Below are positions 45,955 to 58,023 of a DNA stretch of 64,000 nucleotides, one piece after another. The translations under genes were made by a program, and so were the position numbers. Each line of letters starts with the position of its first letter. The stretch's first letter is position 1. This DNA comes from Siphonodentalium dalli. Its lineage: Eukaryota > Mollusca > Scaphopoda > Gadilida > Siphonodentaliidae. A model generated the notes under the pieces. The model saw only the letters and a list, made by a program, of their open reading frames with translations. It ran no database searches and was not told the DNA's origin. The DNA lies in NCBI GenBank assembly GCA_032622095.1, contig CP136062.1, positions 131,647,282 to 131,711,281 on the forward strand, written 5' to 3'.

Positions 45955-46430
45955 ACTACACCAGGGGTTCGCAATGGGTTACACATTATTTTCAGTCTAT
46001 CAAATGATTTATATTTTCAACAACAAGTGACTTTAAGTTTACAATTTCAGCCTATCCTGACTCTATCGATACGATTTATCATATTTTCATAAACATATTA
46101 TACACCGGTGGCGTTAACTTTACAATTTCGGCATCTACGTGATTCTATCGGTACGATTGAGTAAGGTACAAAAAGAAATGTCCAAGAATACACCAGGGGC
46201 TCCCAATGGGTTATATATTATTTTCAGTCTATCAGATTTATTTTTATTTTCAACAACATATTATTACACCGGTGACTTTAAGTTTACAATTTCAGCCTGT
46301 CCTGACTCTATCGACACGATTTATCATATTTTCATAAACATATTATACACCGGTGGCGTTAACTTTACAATTTCGGCATCTACGTGTTTCTATCGGTACG
46401 ATTAAGTAAGGTACAAAAATTCTCCAAGAA
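45955..46430 (+). repeat. Tandem repeat with 232-bp unit and internal sub-repeat
   Basis: Two units start at CACCAGGGG (45959 and 46191). Each contains TTTACAATTTCAGCC and a related TTTACAATTTCGGCA sub-unit, plus TATTATACACCGGTGGCGTT. This indicates a two-level repeat. Confidence 0.8.
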
Positions 46431-46774
46431 TACATTCGTCCTGTCCACCACACAATATCAAAATCACCGAAACTAGATACACCACATGTGGCGTAATAAA
46501 ATTAATCAATTTCTGGACAAGTATGCATATATATAATTGTTTTTTATACATTTGCCTAAAAATTGTACGATAATATCCTGAGGACGAGCGTTCTATTCAT
46601 TACATTCATTTTTGCTGCCATCAGTAAAATATTTATTATTCCCGTCAAGTCCTGCTCAGAGAGTGGAAGTTGGCAGATTTTGGTCAGCTGACATATGTTA
46701 TTCCAGAGCGCTGTCCATTTACATTGGTTCTCACACTTGGAATATTGGTAAAGTTCGTGTTATATTACTTCAGG

Positions 46775-47040
46775 TTAACCCTTTCATGACGGGAGCAGCG
46801 CTTGTACAGCATTAAAGACCCCGTGCCAGTGCATTCTTTATATATGCCAGTCTCTTACAGGGAGCCTCACATATATAGGATAATACACTGGCTTACTAGG
46901 TCAATGTAAATATTGTTAAGTCAATGAATTATCTTCTATGCGAGGGTCCCTATATATATGGGAGACTCGCGTATAAAAGAGAATGCATTGGCACGTGGTT
47001 TTCGTGAAATTTAAGGAAGCTCCAGTCATGGGAGGGTTAA
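46775..47040. mobile_element. Complete TTAA double-hairpin MITE (piggyBac-like ends)
   Basis: 266 bp from TTAACCCTTTCATGAC to GTCATGGGAGGGTTAA. TTAA plus CCC-type termini is the signature of piggyBac-mobilised elements. Inside are two long hairpins: the first is built on GTGCCAGTGCATTCTTTATA, the second on CAATGAATTATCTTC and GAGAATGCATTGGCAC. They are joined by GGCTTACTAGGTCAATGTAA. No ORF. Relatives are the LINE-split copy 26474-29118, the hairpins at 35470-35940, and the reversed copy at 60793-60990. Confidence 0.85.
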
Positions 47041-47559
47041 ACAAATCCCACAAATAATGGACATCAATAATCAATAACATGGTCTTATACACGTACCAAT
47101 TTTCAAGGCGACCAATTCTCTACCTGCGAAATACTATATATGTGATTGTATGCGCGGTGATTCTAAATAGATTTACGCCATTCTCGACATTCTGATGTAT
47201 CGGCTGAACAAAATCGATTGTGTTAATGCTAAAAGGAGGTTAATTAATGATCACGAAAGCCTAATTTCCTCCTTGATAAATATAGTCTGAGTTACGTCTG
47301 AACCGATATTTGTCTTATATGTCTTACAAGCATGAGTGAAGGCAAGGGTCGTGTCTTAACCTTTGGATGAAGTTTTCCGATTTTCGAGCTTGGTATGAGT
47401 TGAGGGGCATCGATCTCGACTCGATGTGCCGTTCCTAACGTAATTTGGCCATTTCGAAAAGAAATGAGAATGTGTTCAATCACGCTGCGGCGCAATGGGC
47501 ACATCATGCATCATGCATGTTGAGCCAGTGGCTCGTTTATACATTCTGCATATATACTA

Positions 47560-48060
47560 TACATACTATATATAGAGGATCTCCAACGAGTTATTCTGGG
47601 ATATAAGATTTTATTAAAAGAGTTTGATAAATTTGATTGACAACGAGTCGTAGACGAGTTGTGAATCATTTTTATCAAACGAGATTCATAAAATCTTATC
47701 CCAACATAACGAGTTGAAGATCTTGTATATCACATACAAAATTAGAGCTTTATGCCTTTTTAACAAATCAAAATCCTTAAAAGAAGCTTTAAAATGCACA
47801 CATTTACAACGTTGGCTGAGACGATTCACAACCGTATACGACAGTATTGCGCGTTCGGGTTGGCGACAGAAAATATAGTCCCCCAATCTACCTCTTTGCT
47901 TTGTGTCTATTTTAACTAATTTAACTTTAATGAACAAAGCAATCATTTTGCATTGTCTGGTGTTGGCGCGGTTTATCGAAATAGTATCAATCCCCCTGAA
48001 TCAAAGTAAAGTAATTTTGTTGGCGCGATGCCAAGCTGTCGGGAAGCACGCGCCGTTTCA
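47560..48060. repeat. Dispersed repeat with foldback left end, copy 1
   Basis: The left part 47570-47735 folds back (AGGATCTCCAACGAGTTATT versus ATAACGAGTTGAAGATCTT). The right part (GAGCTTTATGCCTTTTTAAC, ACGCGCCAACA-type words, TACTTTG/CAAAGTA) recurs reversed at 57290-57500. Copy 1 contains about 150 extra bases near 47815-47940. Confidence 0.7.
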
Positions 48061-48479
48061 ACACTAGTTTATAGTGAAAGCTAAAGAAATATATAGTGTT
48101 TTTTTTAATGATATTGGTTTCATGTGATATATAGTAATATCAGTAATCGAATGTTTATATTATACAATTTCTGATGAATTAAGTGCATGCATTCTTCTGT
48201 AATGAGAACTGTAGATGCGTGCCATGTCATAATTTGTACTAGAAGACGAGAAGATTAAATTGTGGGAGAAATCAGGACATAAGTTCAAGCTTGATCTGAG
48301 TTGCTCAAGGGACATCTCGATATGCCATTCCTATTGTGGCATGGCTATACATTTGGATAAAAAATGAGAATTTGTTCGAGCACACACAAAGCAATGAACA
48401 CAGAGTGACGTTGGAAGAACATCTCCGTGTCAAGGGAGGGGGAGTGTCGAATATAGAATTACCAATTCCACACCCTTGT

Positions 48480-48800
48480 GCCAGACTAAAAATCACAAGT
48501 CCGGGAAATGCCACCCCGTCCTTTGGGTTAGGAATTTTCCAATTGGTTCACATTTCAATATTTCAATCTGTTTCAACCAGTGATTTGACGGTTTCCAACT
48601 GGTGGCCAAAAATGAGATAAAAATAGTAAAATATCAGACTTCTGGTCTAAAATCAACACATTTCCCACCAAATACTGGTTGGAAAATTAAATATCAGAAT
48701 AATTTCAACCTATTTTCAGTCTGAAAGTTCCAAATATTGAATTCTTTTTCAAAGTTGGGGATATCTCATCAGTCAACCGCTCTCCCTGTCGCCACGTCCA
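48480..48800 (+). repeat. Dispersed repeat, related to 2400-2710
   Basis: Shares ordered blocks with 2400-2710 (GAATTTTCCAATTGGT, TTTCCAACT, TTTCCCAC, TACTGGTTG, TTTCAACCTATT, CCCTGTCG). The short frames here are not called as genes. Confidence 0.5.
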
Positions 48801-49297
48801 TGTAGACATCCCATACTGAGCCAGTGCCTCATACATATGATGTACAGAGCCGGTAACTAGCTTACGTCATAATTAGCTAAAACAAATGGCGGCAAAATGT
48901 CGCACATCGAAGGGAGTATTAATTAATCGTTTTCTTCACCAAAATAAATATATATAAAAAAAAGATTTCAAGTGAGCTATAATGTATACATTGTTCTAGC
49001 GCACTGCATGTGAATCCCGACTGTAGAGAAGATACCATTGTTCAAGTGACTTCGATTTCTCGAGGTTGTGAAATTTGAACGCCAAAATCTGTTCTATGTC
49101 CGGTTTTTGCAGTATCCGAGATCAGTTGTTTGAATAAAGCTCATGTTTGCTTATACATGTATCGTTGGATAATATAACTAAAAACGAATGTTGAAATTGC
49201 TAGGCGTGATATATATCATTCTTGTCGCCATTTTAGAGCAAGTGTGACGTGTATATCGTGCATCGGCCCTGATGTAACTCATTTCAATTGTGTTGCA
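48801..49297. other. Upstream flank or intron of the GT31 gene
   Basis: No repeat or ORF of note. It probably contains the intron preceding the coding exon. The first exon or promoter could not be located. Confidence 0.4.
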
Positions 49298-49309
49298 TTT
49301 TTTTTTCAG
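49298..49309 (+). promoter_or_regulatory. 3' splice site before the GT31 coding exon
   Basis: Nine T followed by CAG (49298-49309) is a strong acceptor. The exon would begin at 49310. It includes a tiny upstream ORF (ATG at 49318, seven codons, in-frame TAG), which prevents N-terminal extension from upstream exons. Confidence 0.7.
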
Positions 49310-49353
49310 ACAGATAGATGGAAGCCAGCCTTTGTATCTAGTTCCACCGGGCA

Positions 49354-50553
49354 ATGGTTTGGAGACCTCCAACTATCATAAAAGGATGTGCATTACCTAC
49401 GTTCGCCGCAACGCTTGTCATTTACTTCTTCTTAATGAAAAGAGCTGAAACTGAATTGAAGACGCCTGTTGACAAATTCAACCATCTGAGGAAGATCGCC
49501 CAAGATACCCATCAAGTCATCAACGACATTGCCCATAGTGCAGACAAGGAAGCTTTTCAACCAACAACTGTTGCTGGCGATCAAACTACGGTCGACCTTC
49601 ATCGTCATAGAAACGACAGAGTTGTTTCGAATAGCTCTATTTTCATCAAGAACCCCGTATCGCTGTGTAAACAGGGTGTGGTGTACATAATTTATGTTCA
49701 TTCAGCGCCTGATCATTTCAAGAAACGACAAACCATAAGGGACACTTGGGGAAATTATCGCATCCTGAATGAATTCAGAGCTCGACTTGTGTTCGTTCTG
49801 GGAGTTACATATGATGCCAACATAACGGATCGGATAGATATGGAATTTTCGCAATTCCGTGACATTGTTCAAACAGATTTCTTGGACACATACAGAAATC
49901 TGACTAACAAAGCAATTGCTTCTCTGAAGTGGGTGGTCCACTTCTGCCCCGGTGCTAAGGTTGTGATTAAAACTGACGATGATATTTTTGTTAATATTTA
50001 TCAACTTATGGATAGATTGTCCAACAACGCCGACAATCAGAAAACGACTCCAACAAACCAAGACCATGAATCAACAGGAAACTTCCTGTGCAATAGATGG
50101 ATCAAAATGAAGGTTGTGAGGGATAAGCGCAGCAAGTGGTATATATCAGAGAATGAGTTACCTAATTTGAAATACTTCAAACCATATTGTTCCGGGTCCG
50201 CGTTTGTGTTTTCCACTAAATTAGCTCGAAATTTATACAGCAAATCTCTCTCGACGGACTTCTTCTGGGTTGACGATTATTATCTAACAGGAATCCTAGC
50301 CGAGGAACTTGGCATCACGCAAACACGGCTCAATGAGGCTTATGTTTTGAATCCATCAGTTGCTGTCAAAAAATTTACTGATGATCTCAGTTCAACTAAT
50401 CAAAAATTATTGTTCTTCCACGTCCATAAACTAACTAGTATGTATCTCATGTGGAGGGCTCTCCAAGAGCAATATTCCAAAGATTATCAATCAGACGGGG
50501 ATGTTATGAATTTTCTGTTAGAAAGACGGCACCGACAGAGGCGTTCATCGTGA
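49354..50553 (+). CDS. GT31 family beta-1,3-galactosyltransferase-like type II membrane protein (399 aa)
   Basis: Golgi enzyme predicted to transfer galactose (or GlcNAc) from UDP-sugar in beta-1,3 linkage onto glycans. There is a short cytosolic N-terminus, a signal-anchor at about residues 11-28 and a stem to about 105, then the GT31 domain. Visible motifs are RQTIRDTWG (125-133), LVFVLG (145-150), the DIVQTDFLDTYRNLTNK block (170-186), the metal-binding KTDDDIFVN (206-214), KPYCSGSAFVFS (276-287) and VDDYYLTGIL (306-315). NIT and NLT sequons are present. The length is normal for the family and no break is seen. The start has G at -3 and G at +4. An in-frame stop upstream excludes a longer start within this exon. 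The whole catalytic region is in one exon, as in vertebrate B3GALT1/2/5. Donor and acceptor sugar cannot be told from sequence; B3GNT-type activity is the alternative. Confidence 0.93.
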   Translation: MVWRPPTIIKGCALPTFAATLVIYFFLMKRAETELKTPVDKFNHLRKIAQDTHQVINDIAHSADKEAFQPTTVAGDQTTVDLHRHRNDRVVSNSSIFIKNPVSLCKQGVVYIIYVHSAPDHFKKRQTIRDTWGNYRILNEFRARLVFVLGVTYDANITDRIDMEFSQFRDIVQTDFLDTYRNLTNKAIASLKWVVHFCPGAKVVIKTDDDIFVNIYQLMDRLSNNADNQKTTPTNQDHESTGNFLCNRWIKMKVVRDKRSKWYISENELPNLKYFKPYCSGSAFVFSTKLARNLYSKSLSTDFFWVDDYYLTGILAEELGITQTRLNEAYVLNPSVAVKKFTDDLSSTNQKLLFFHVHKLTSMYLMWRALQEQYSKDYQSDGDVMNFLLERRHRQRRSS

Positions 50554-51315
50554 CGTTTCTGAGCAATTTCAAACCCACCTATACACATCATTTTATGTGT
50601 GTGAAATGTGTTCATCGTTGTATTGTTTGTGTGATGTTGAGCGTTGGTTGACTGATCTCACTCTTAATTTACAGGACTATACTCATCCATATATAGAGGA
50701 TCTGTAATGAGTCCCAATTATATACAAAATGTAATAACCGAATGCGCTAAATTCGATTCGGGCCGAGCTTTAGCAAGACTCGAATCGAGTCTTGCTGACG
50801 AGGTTAATATAGTTAACTATTTGCAAATGTTTTCTGCGTACGATACTCATGTTGTTAATGTGAAAATTAAATTTATTACACAGAAATCCGGATTGTGAAC
50901 GTCTGTATCTTTGAAAATCAATATCCCTGAAGTAAAATTGCGTGGAATATACGTTTCATATATAACCAAATGCGTTAAAATGCTTTTTCTATTTCCGATA
51001 CGACTTCCATGAACAAGTTTTCAACAACAATGCTACTATACATGCGTACAACACTTTTTTGAAGGCACGTTCACTTTAGTATTCCCATCACACAAAAGAG
51101 AAACGTTCGGTGTTACTATTTGAACTCAATTAAAAGTGTTTTTGAAACATAAACGCATTGCATCGCAGGTGAACAGTGCATGCAATGTACAAAGATAGAC
51201 ACATTTTCCGAGTCTGTCCCAATTCGTGAAAAAAAAATAGGAAACAATACTTCCTAGACTAGTGACTGATGCGTCTATTGACTGGCCTCCTTGTCTTAAA
51301 GTTAAAAGTGTCATA
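50554..51315. other. 3' flank of the GT31 gene
   Basis: Probably includes the 3' UTR. No canonical AATAAA was seen within the first 300 bases. The frame 50707-50898 begins near a GAGGATCTGTAATGAGT word similar to the 47570 repeat edge and shows no motif. An inverted pair GACTCGAATCGAGTC lies near 50777-50791. Confidence 0.35.
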
Positions 51316-54300
51316 CCCCCCCCCCCCCTCCAACAAAGGTTTTTATATATCAAATTAAAGGTCATCATATGGCGCATCAGATTTTGCTTGTTGCCCGTTT
51401 CAGAAAGTGTCCCAAAATAGATTTTTCAGGGAAGACAACTCTTACCCCTAAAATAAAATGAAAATTTTCTCGAGTACATGTGTCAGGGCATAAACAAATT
51501 ATTACGGTTATAAACTGCACAATATATCGTTTACATTATTAAGAAATAATAAGAGATACAAAACTAGACCATTTTATGAGCTAGTTAGAAAAAATTGCGA
51601 TAAATATTTTGAAATCGCGAAAAATGACTTGGATTTTGAAAACAATTGTCACATATAAATGGCTATAACTTGTGAACCACATGGGCTATTGATCCGCAAC
51701 AAGGCTAAAAAATTGCCACATTGACATATCAAAACGATTTTAGTAATGGAATGCCAAGAATATTGCTGTGAAAATGTTATATGTGCGTAAACTTAACCCC
51801 ACCCCCCTAAAATATAACTTTTGCAGAAAAACGAATTATGTAGTTTACACTTAGAATGCTGCATGCCAAGTTGTTTTTAGAAGCCTAAACTGAAACAATG
51901 TATAGAGTGATGAAGGGAATTATAAATAACGGTGTCTGAACGTGATCTAAGATTAAAATTTGAAAACAATTAATGAAAAATGAGAATTTTAACTAATTTC
52001 TGTAAAATTTACAACATTGCCATTCAATTTTGATAGGCTATGGTATAACATCACGAGAACACTGGTCTAGATTTAGTAAGTTCATAAAACCTCATACGAT
52101 CACCTTTCTGGCAACTATTTCATATATTTTTCAAATTTTACTTGAATTTTTATGGAAATATTATATATATATATATATTTCAACTGAACACATATGGTTA
52201 TAATAATTTATGAGTGAGACTTGCGTTATACAGAATGGTATTTTCGTATTTGTGCCGCGCATGTCAGGACAGTAATCAGAACTGACAATAGATATGGCAT
52301 TACATGAGCTACATATTTGACAATAAGTTTAGGATGGCACCCAAAACGGCCAACAACATCGAAGTTTCTCACACTTTCCGTCACAAACGTGACTGAGTTC
52401 GTTATCTTGTGACAAGGGTATTGTTAATGATGAGTTAACTCGTAACCGTAAACAAACCGAAGAACCCTACTATTGTTTCAATTAATTTAAGCTAATGAGT
52501 AATTGATTATCTCAAGGACAATAGCTACTCATTTATTGGGGGAATACTTGATAAAAAGATATAGAAAGTTAAAACAATCGTCACTAACATGTGCTTTTTG
52601 GATAAGTTTAGATAAGTAATATCAATTTATATAAGTTGTCTGAAGAAAATTTAAATTGTATGCCCAATTTACCAGCCTCCAATTTCAAGTTGCCTATTTC
52701 TGATGTAAACATGTGTTCAGGTGAAATGCATTATAATAACGAAATTAGTTGCTATACAGAGGATTTTTTTGTCAATAAAGAAATGACTTTTGCAGTATAT
52801 AATATTGTGTTGCCAAACAGTTTTCAAGACATGCTACTACTTCCCGTTCTATAATTTGAGTATCTATAGTCCTTAAATGTTCTCTTACTCTGCTCATCCT
52901 ATCAGTCGTCAAAATGTACACTCTTTCGGTTATTGTAGACATTCTCACATACATCGTTACATGGTTAGTCTGCATTGAAACAAGACCATTTGTTAGATTC
53001 ACATGAATCTTTGTAGCCAAAGCTCAGTAGTCACAGTAGATCGGAAGGAAATATTATCCGTCTGGTTTGTAGGACTCAATCAAAGAGCGACCAACCATGG
53101 CTATCAGAACATGGTACACAACGATGGGGAGTCAGTATGATGTGCCACTCACTGATACAGTTCGCACGAAGATGTGTTAATGTGATTTCTTAAAGAGTCT
53201 GTGGCTGCTGGTGGTAGAAGGTGTGTTCCAGTGTTCGGTTACACAACATAAGAACGTGTGCGTTAATTTGTCTAATTGACGACATTATAGCTCACCATAA
53301 TTTATGCAAACTCTTGGTGGGATATATAGTGTCATCGTCAATATTAATAGATTGCACAAATTGATGCAAAAGTCGCATCACATTTGACTGCTTTTGACTA
53401 CTACGACAAACCGCTTCATTCTATAGGTATTTGTGAATGTCGTAGCCTGTCAACGCGTGAATTAGAGGCAATGTCTCACACACCTCTTGAACAATAATGC
53501 CCGCTGTGTCATTCACGGAAATGACACATGACCTATTTTTGATTTCAGTATGAAGAATTATCCTAGCTCATATTCATCATGAAACATAACATTCTAGTAT
53601 TTCGACATGTACGCGTCAGGGGAATAAAAACAATAACTAGCGTGCGACCGAGGCGTGCTGCATTGGCTGCTTGTAACAGCATAAATGTATCCGCTTCCTC
53701 GTGGTAACATACTAGCACGAGATCAAGAACTAATTCTAAGCGAACTTCGCCATTGACGGACCGTATCACGTGACATTCGACCCCATGGCAAACACAATTC
53801 AGTGATTTTGAAACAGCACACGACCATTTGCGAAAAATATAAGCCTGTCAGGGAATCTTTGTTATCACCACTTGATAAATATTTGGCACTGTCTGGAAAT
53901 GTGTCATGGACACAGGATATATGAAGTCTTGCCTGAATGCCAGGATTGTATTCTCGGGTTGCAGGAAAAAGGTAGCATGATGACTTATTATGAAAAAGAG
54001 GTGCAATGTATCATACTATGCAACAACTTTCAACAATCTACTAATATCGATGATGACCTACTTACATCCTGCTTTATATGACAAGCCGACATGTATTCAA
54101 GTCGATGAATTACGATAATTTGTCTCCTGTTGTAAAACGAGAACAATAACACCAAATGCAGACTTCTTAAGCAACACATTTTTCGTTCAAACTATCAGGC
54201 AATTACTTGGCACAATAACTCACACCCGTTCTGGAATGCCACGTCCTTATAACCCTATGCAACATGGGCTCTAGTGCATGGGACACTTGTTTATGGGTAT

Positions 54301-56365
54301 ATAACAACAACACTAGGCATAGTGACATGAGGTGTCCCTAAAGTATGCCCCTTTACATATATGCCCGTTTGAGTGTAATGTAAATAATGTTATAACATAG
54401 TCAGCACCCAGATGCACATGCATAAGAACGAATCTATAACCAATGATGAAGCGAGATTCAGGCGTAATCATGACCAGCCAGTCCAATCTCATTGTCTCTT
54501 TCGTGCCCGTCGGCTTCATAGCATAGATAAACACCATGCTACTATTATAATCTTCGTATTGTTAACACATTCAAATGATTTCAGTTGACCCAGAATATAT
54601 ACCCACAAGCTGGGCAGAAACATAACAGCTAAATAGAGTAAAAACAATTCCTAAAAATCCTGAAGTACTGAACCTTTTGACATGCAGTGTGTCGGATCGC
54701 CCAGGTGGCCCGGTCCGTCCCCCAGCGCTAATATATAATCAAGCCATGGGCGTTCTGCTTGTCTACATCAAGCTTGAAAATAGGCATGGATAAAATGACT
54801 CCGCAACAGAAGTACCGATACTGAAAGCATAGTTACCGTGCATGAGATATATGGGTGCATGGGATTATATGGGATTGGTTTTCCATGACGGCCATCGGTG
54901 GTCGCTTCGCGAGGGGCCCGGAAGTCCTACACATCAACAACGCATTGATGGCACTTCATCCCTATCCAAATGCAGTTATGGAACTACTGCAATTTGCAAT
55001 TGGCTACAATGATTCGTGTGAATTGTTGTTATTTGGCTGCCGACATGTCAGGATGTACTGGTGTATGAAATGAAATGCATGGAATAACCGAAGCAGTGCC
55101 AATTTTTACTTAACAGGCTACCCTGAGGATGAGCAGAGTTATTGGGCATTTTCGTCAATCAATTACTCATCACAATAAATGAGTTGAGACAAGATATTAG
55201 AGTTCTTTAGTTTGTGGAGGAGCACCAGTGAATGCATTTCTTAATGACTAATTCCCTTATCCGCATATGACGAACCCAGTTTAATTTGTGTCGGTAAGAT
55301 TGAAAATATTCGATGTTGGTGGCCGTTTTGGACGCCATCTTAAAACAATTATCAAAAATGAAGTGTCCGATGCTGTGTGTATCGTAATTTGTGTCTAGTG
55401 TCACAAAATGCGCCAGAAAATAAGAAATTATCTCCATAAAAACGTTCATCATCAGCCTTTGGTAGCCATATGTGACCAGTTGAAATATAAAAATCGGCTT
55501 TGTACAAAAATTCAAATAAAAATTGAAAAAATATGAAAAAGTTGACAAAAAAGTGATCATGTGAGGTTTTATGAATTTACAAATTCTGGACCAGTATCCT
55601 CGTCTGATTTTTCCATACCCATATCAAAATTTAATCACAATGTTGTAAAATTTTGAGAAATTAGTAAAAATTTCCATTTTTCACCATTTCCCCCCAAATT
55701 GTCATCTTAGAACACGTTAGTGCAAGGTTTTTTTTTATCACCCCCCCCCTTCATCAATCTCTACACTGTTCCATGTTATGCCCCTAAAGCGTTCTTTGCA
55801 TGCGGCATTCTAAGTGTAAACTATACACTTAATTTTTATGAGAAAATTCGATTTTAGGGGGTGGGGTTAAGTTTATGCTCACAGCGCATTTTCACAGAAA
55901 TATAATTGGCATTCCATCATCCAAATTGTTTTGCTATGTCTTTGGGGCAATTTTTGAGATATGTTGCGCGCCAAATAGCCCATGTGTTTCACAAGTTATA
56001 GCCAATTATATGTGACACTATTTTTCAAAATCCAAGTAATTTTTCGCAATTTCAAAATATTTATCGCATTGTTTTCGAACTAGCTTATACATTGGTCCAG
56101 TGTTGTATCTCATGTTGTTTTATGGTGATCTATAATTAATATAAACAATGTCTTGTTCACTTTATAACCGCAGTCATTTTTTTATACGCTGACATTTGTA
56201 CTCGATGAAATTGTTATTTTATTTTAGGGTTAGGAGTTGTCTTCCCTGAAAAATCTATTTTGGGACATATTCTGAAGCGGGCAATAAGCAAAATCGGATG
56301 CGTCATATAATGATCTTCAATTTGATATATAAAAACCTTTGTTGGAGGGTTGGGGGGGGGGGGGG
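51316..56365. mobile_element. Possible large inverted-repeat element (5.05 kb)
   Basis: Arms of about 1.15 kb (51316-52460 and 55210-56365) are in inverted orientation and similar over their full length with many differences and indels. The outer edges are a C run at 51316-51328 with CTCCAACAAAGG, and its complement with a G run at 56352-56365. Arm landmarks are TTTTTCAGGGAAGACAACTC, CCCACCCCCTAAAAT, CATAAAACCTCA and AAAACGGCCA. The spacer contains one decayed gene. No target duplication or transposase is seen, so it may be an old TIR transposon or simply two reversed copies of one repeat. Confidence 0.55.
53100..53890 (-). pseudogene. Decayed gene of an uncharacterised transposon-associated family
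   Basis: Reading the minus strand from 53880 down to 53100 across several frame changes gives an ordered set of blocks. They are KYLSSGDNKDSL; CYHEEADTFMLLQAANAARLG with IVIV-type strand (frame 53563-53769); ETLPLIHALTGYD (about 53430-53480); and LPPAATDSLRNHI with a following YQ (about 53150-53220). I recognise this order (EEADTR, SPDTDV-like, LPxxHAxTGCDT, LPPTxDxLRxHI) from many uncharacterised invertebrate repeat-borne proteins. Their biochemical role is unknown to me. Stops and shifts show it is dead. It lies in the spacer between the 1.15-kb inverted arms. Confidence 0.65.
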
Positions 56366-57289
56366 TTGCAGCCAACTTCTAAACTAGAGGCTTTCTGAGA
56401 ATTGGCCCACGGACTAATAATGTATACCTACAATTTTAGATAAGTGATACACCATCTTTAAATAGTGCATGTCTAAACGTTAAATAACATATTATGTTTA
56501 GCATTACATCTATTCCGCTATACAGGAATTCGTGTCCAAGCGTACGTGCCTTGCATTTACCAGAACTGATTACGCAAGTTTCCATGTCGCATGCCTTTGT
56601 AATCCAGTGATTAATTCTGCAACCTAATAAGGCTTTTTGGTTCCAAGTATTTTTGTTATGTATATACGCTGGAAAAGACAAATTACGTGCATACGACAGG
56701 CCCCTGTGGAAAACTATCAGATATACGTATCACATGAAACCCCTATTTTATCATTACAAAGCCATACATATTTGCTTATAGCAACCACCAAGGGTGCTTA
56801 TACCTAAGGCAGGTGAATGATATCATATATTTTTTTACTATATCCATCAGTGATTTTTCAAGATCGCGGGTATAGATTTTGGAGAAATTGTCACGTGACT
56901 TCCGGTTAGCAAACGTGTGGAGATTGCAAAAAACGCGGAATTGGAAATGAAGCTTCGCGATAAAAATTAAAGTAACTACTTCACAACTTACGGAGAATGT
57001 GATTTAAGTCTATTAATTTCATTTAGACCAATTTCGTTGGTCAGCTTAATGAAAACGAAAAATGAAGAAGTCATGACGATGATCCAGACAAGATTTTACA
57101 ATCCACGACACGTCTTGTCAATATGGCATGTCGTCTCCGTCGTAACCATAGCATGATGTTACATAAATTATTCTTAGCGTTATGTCGCCGAAAAAAGGCA
57201 AATTTGAGGAACATCGTGTGTTGTTGCTCCACTACGTGTCACGTACGATTCATATTATCACATAGTGTATATGTCTCTAGTTAGGAATA
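56366..57289. other. No gene recognised
   Basis: AT-rich DNA without coding motifs. The 81-codon minus-strand frame at 56436-56681 shows no recognisable feature. Confidence 0.35.
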
Positions 57290-57500
57290 AGCGCGTGCTT
57301 CCCGCCAACTTGGCAACGCGCCAACAAAATTACTTTACATTGATTATGCGGATTAATACTATTTTGAAAAGCCGCGCATGGTTACCAAAAGCAGACAACG
57401 CAAAATGACATGCATTTTTAAGCTTCTTTTTGTTAAAAAGGCATAGAGCTCTAGTTTTTTCATGTTATAGACAAGATCTTCAACTCGTTATGTTGGGTTA
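57290..57500. repeat. Dispersed repeat, reversed copy of 47690-48060
   Basis: GCGCGTGCTTCCCGCCAA, AACGCGCCAACAAAATTACT, TTGTTAAAAAGGCAT and AAGATCTTCAACTCGTTATG are complements of blocks at 48050, 48010, 47755 and 47715 in reversed order. It lacks about 150 internal bases present in the other copy. Confidence 0.7.
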
Positions 57501-58023
57501 AAGGGATAGTACTCAGATGACCGGTGGTACGTCGATCGCAAGTTGCAAAACAGAGTTCAGTCCCCTCGCCACGCGATGTCCTCCGACTGCGTGACTTTAA
57601 GCACTGTCTGATTTGTTTACCTCCGGGTTGGGGAAAACCCATAAATTGTAACTTCCGCATTTGTTACTTCCCAAGTTAACGACGTTTGTTGTGAGAAATT
57701 CGCACCACAAAGACAGCATATATTGCAGAAATTATACTAGCAACGCTTATGTGATATGGAAATGCGACATTCCACGGTCAGTGTCCGTTTAATCGTACCG
57801 GTACTCAAGTAATCCTAGACAGTTGATAGCAGCCAGCAGGTTAAACTTGGAATGATCTGGAATGGAAGACGAGTCACAAACAAGTTTCCATTATTGGCAT
57901 GAACTGATGGATGAATACGTTGCAGTATATCGGCTGATGTCAACCCCATGCAGACTTGGAAGGTTGCGTAAGTTTGTGTCTTAATTGTATGGGGAAAGGG
58001 AGCCCAAATTCACATTTAAATAT
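57501..58023. other. No gene; fragments of repeats
   Basis: An AGAGTTCAGTCCCCT arm at about 57551 matches the 24379 element. GGGAGCCCAAATTCACATTTAA at about 58000 (22 bases, one mismatch) resembles the terminal repeat of the 31480 element, so a second, interrupted copy of that family may start here. Confidence 0.45.

Noticed and set aside
55741-55750. C run as a regulatory or G-quadruplex element
   Set aside because: Homopolymer C/G runs are frequent in this window and single runs without the spaced G-tract pattern give no support.
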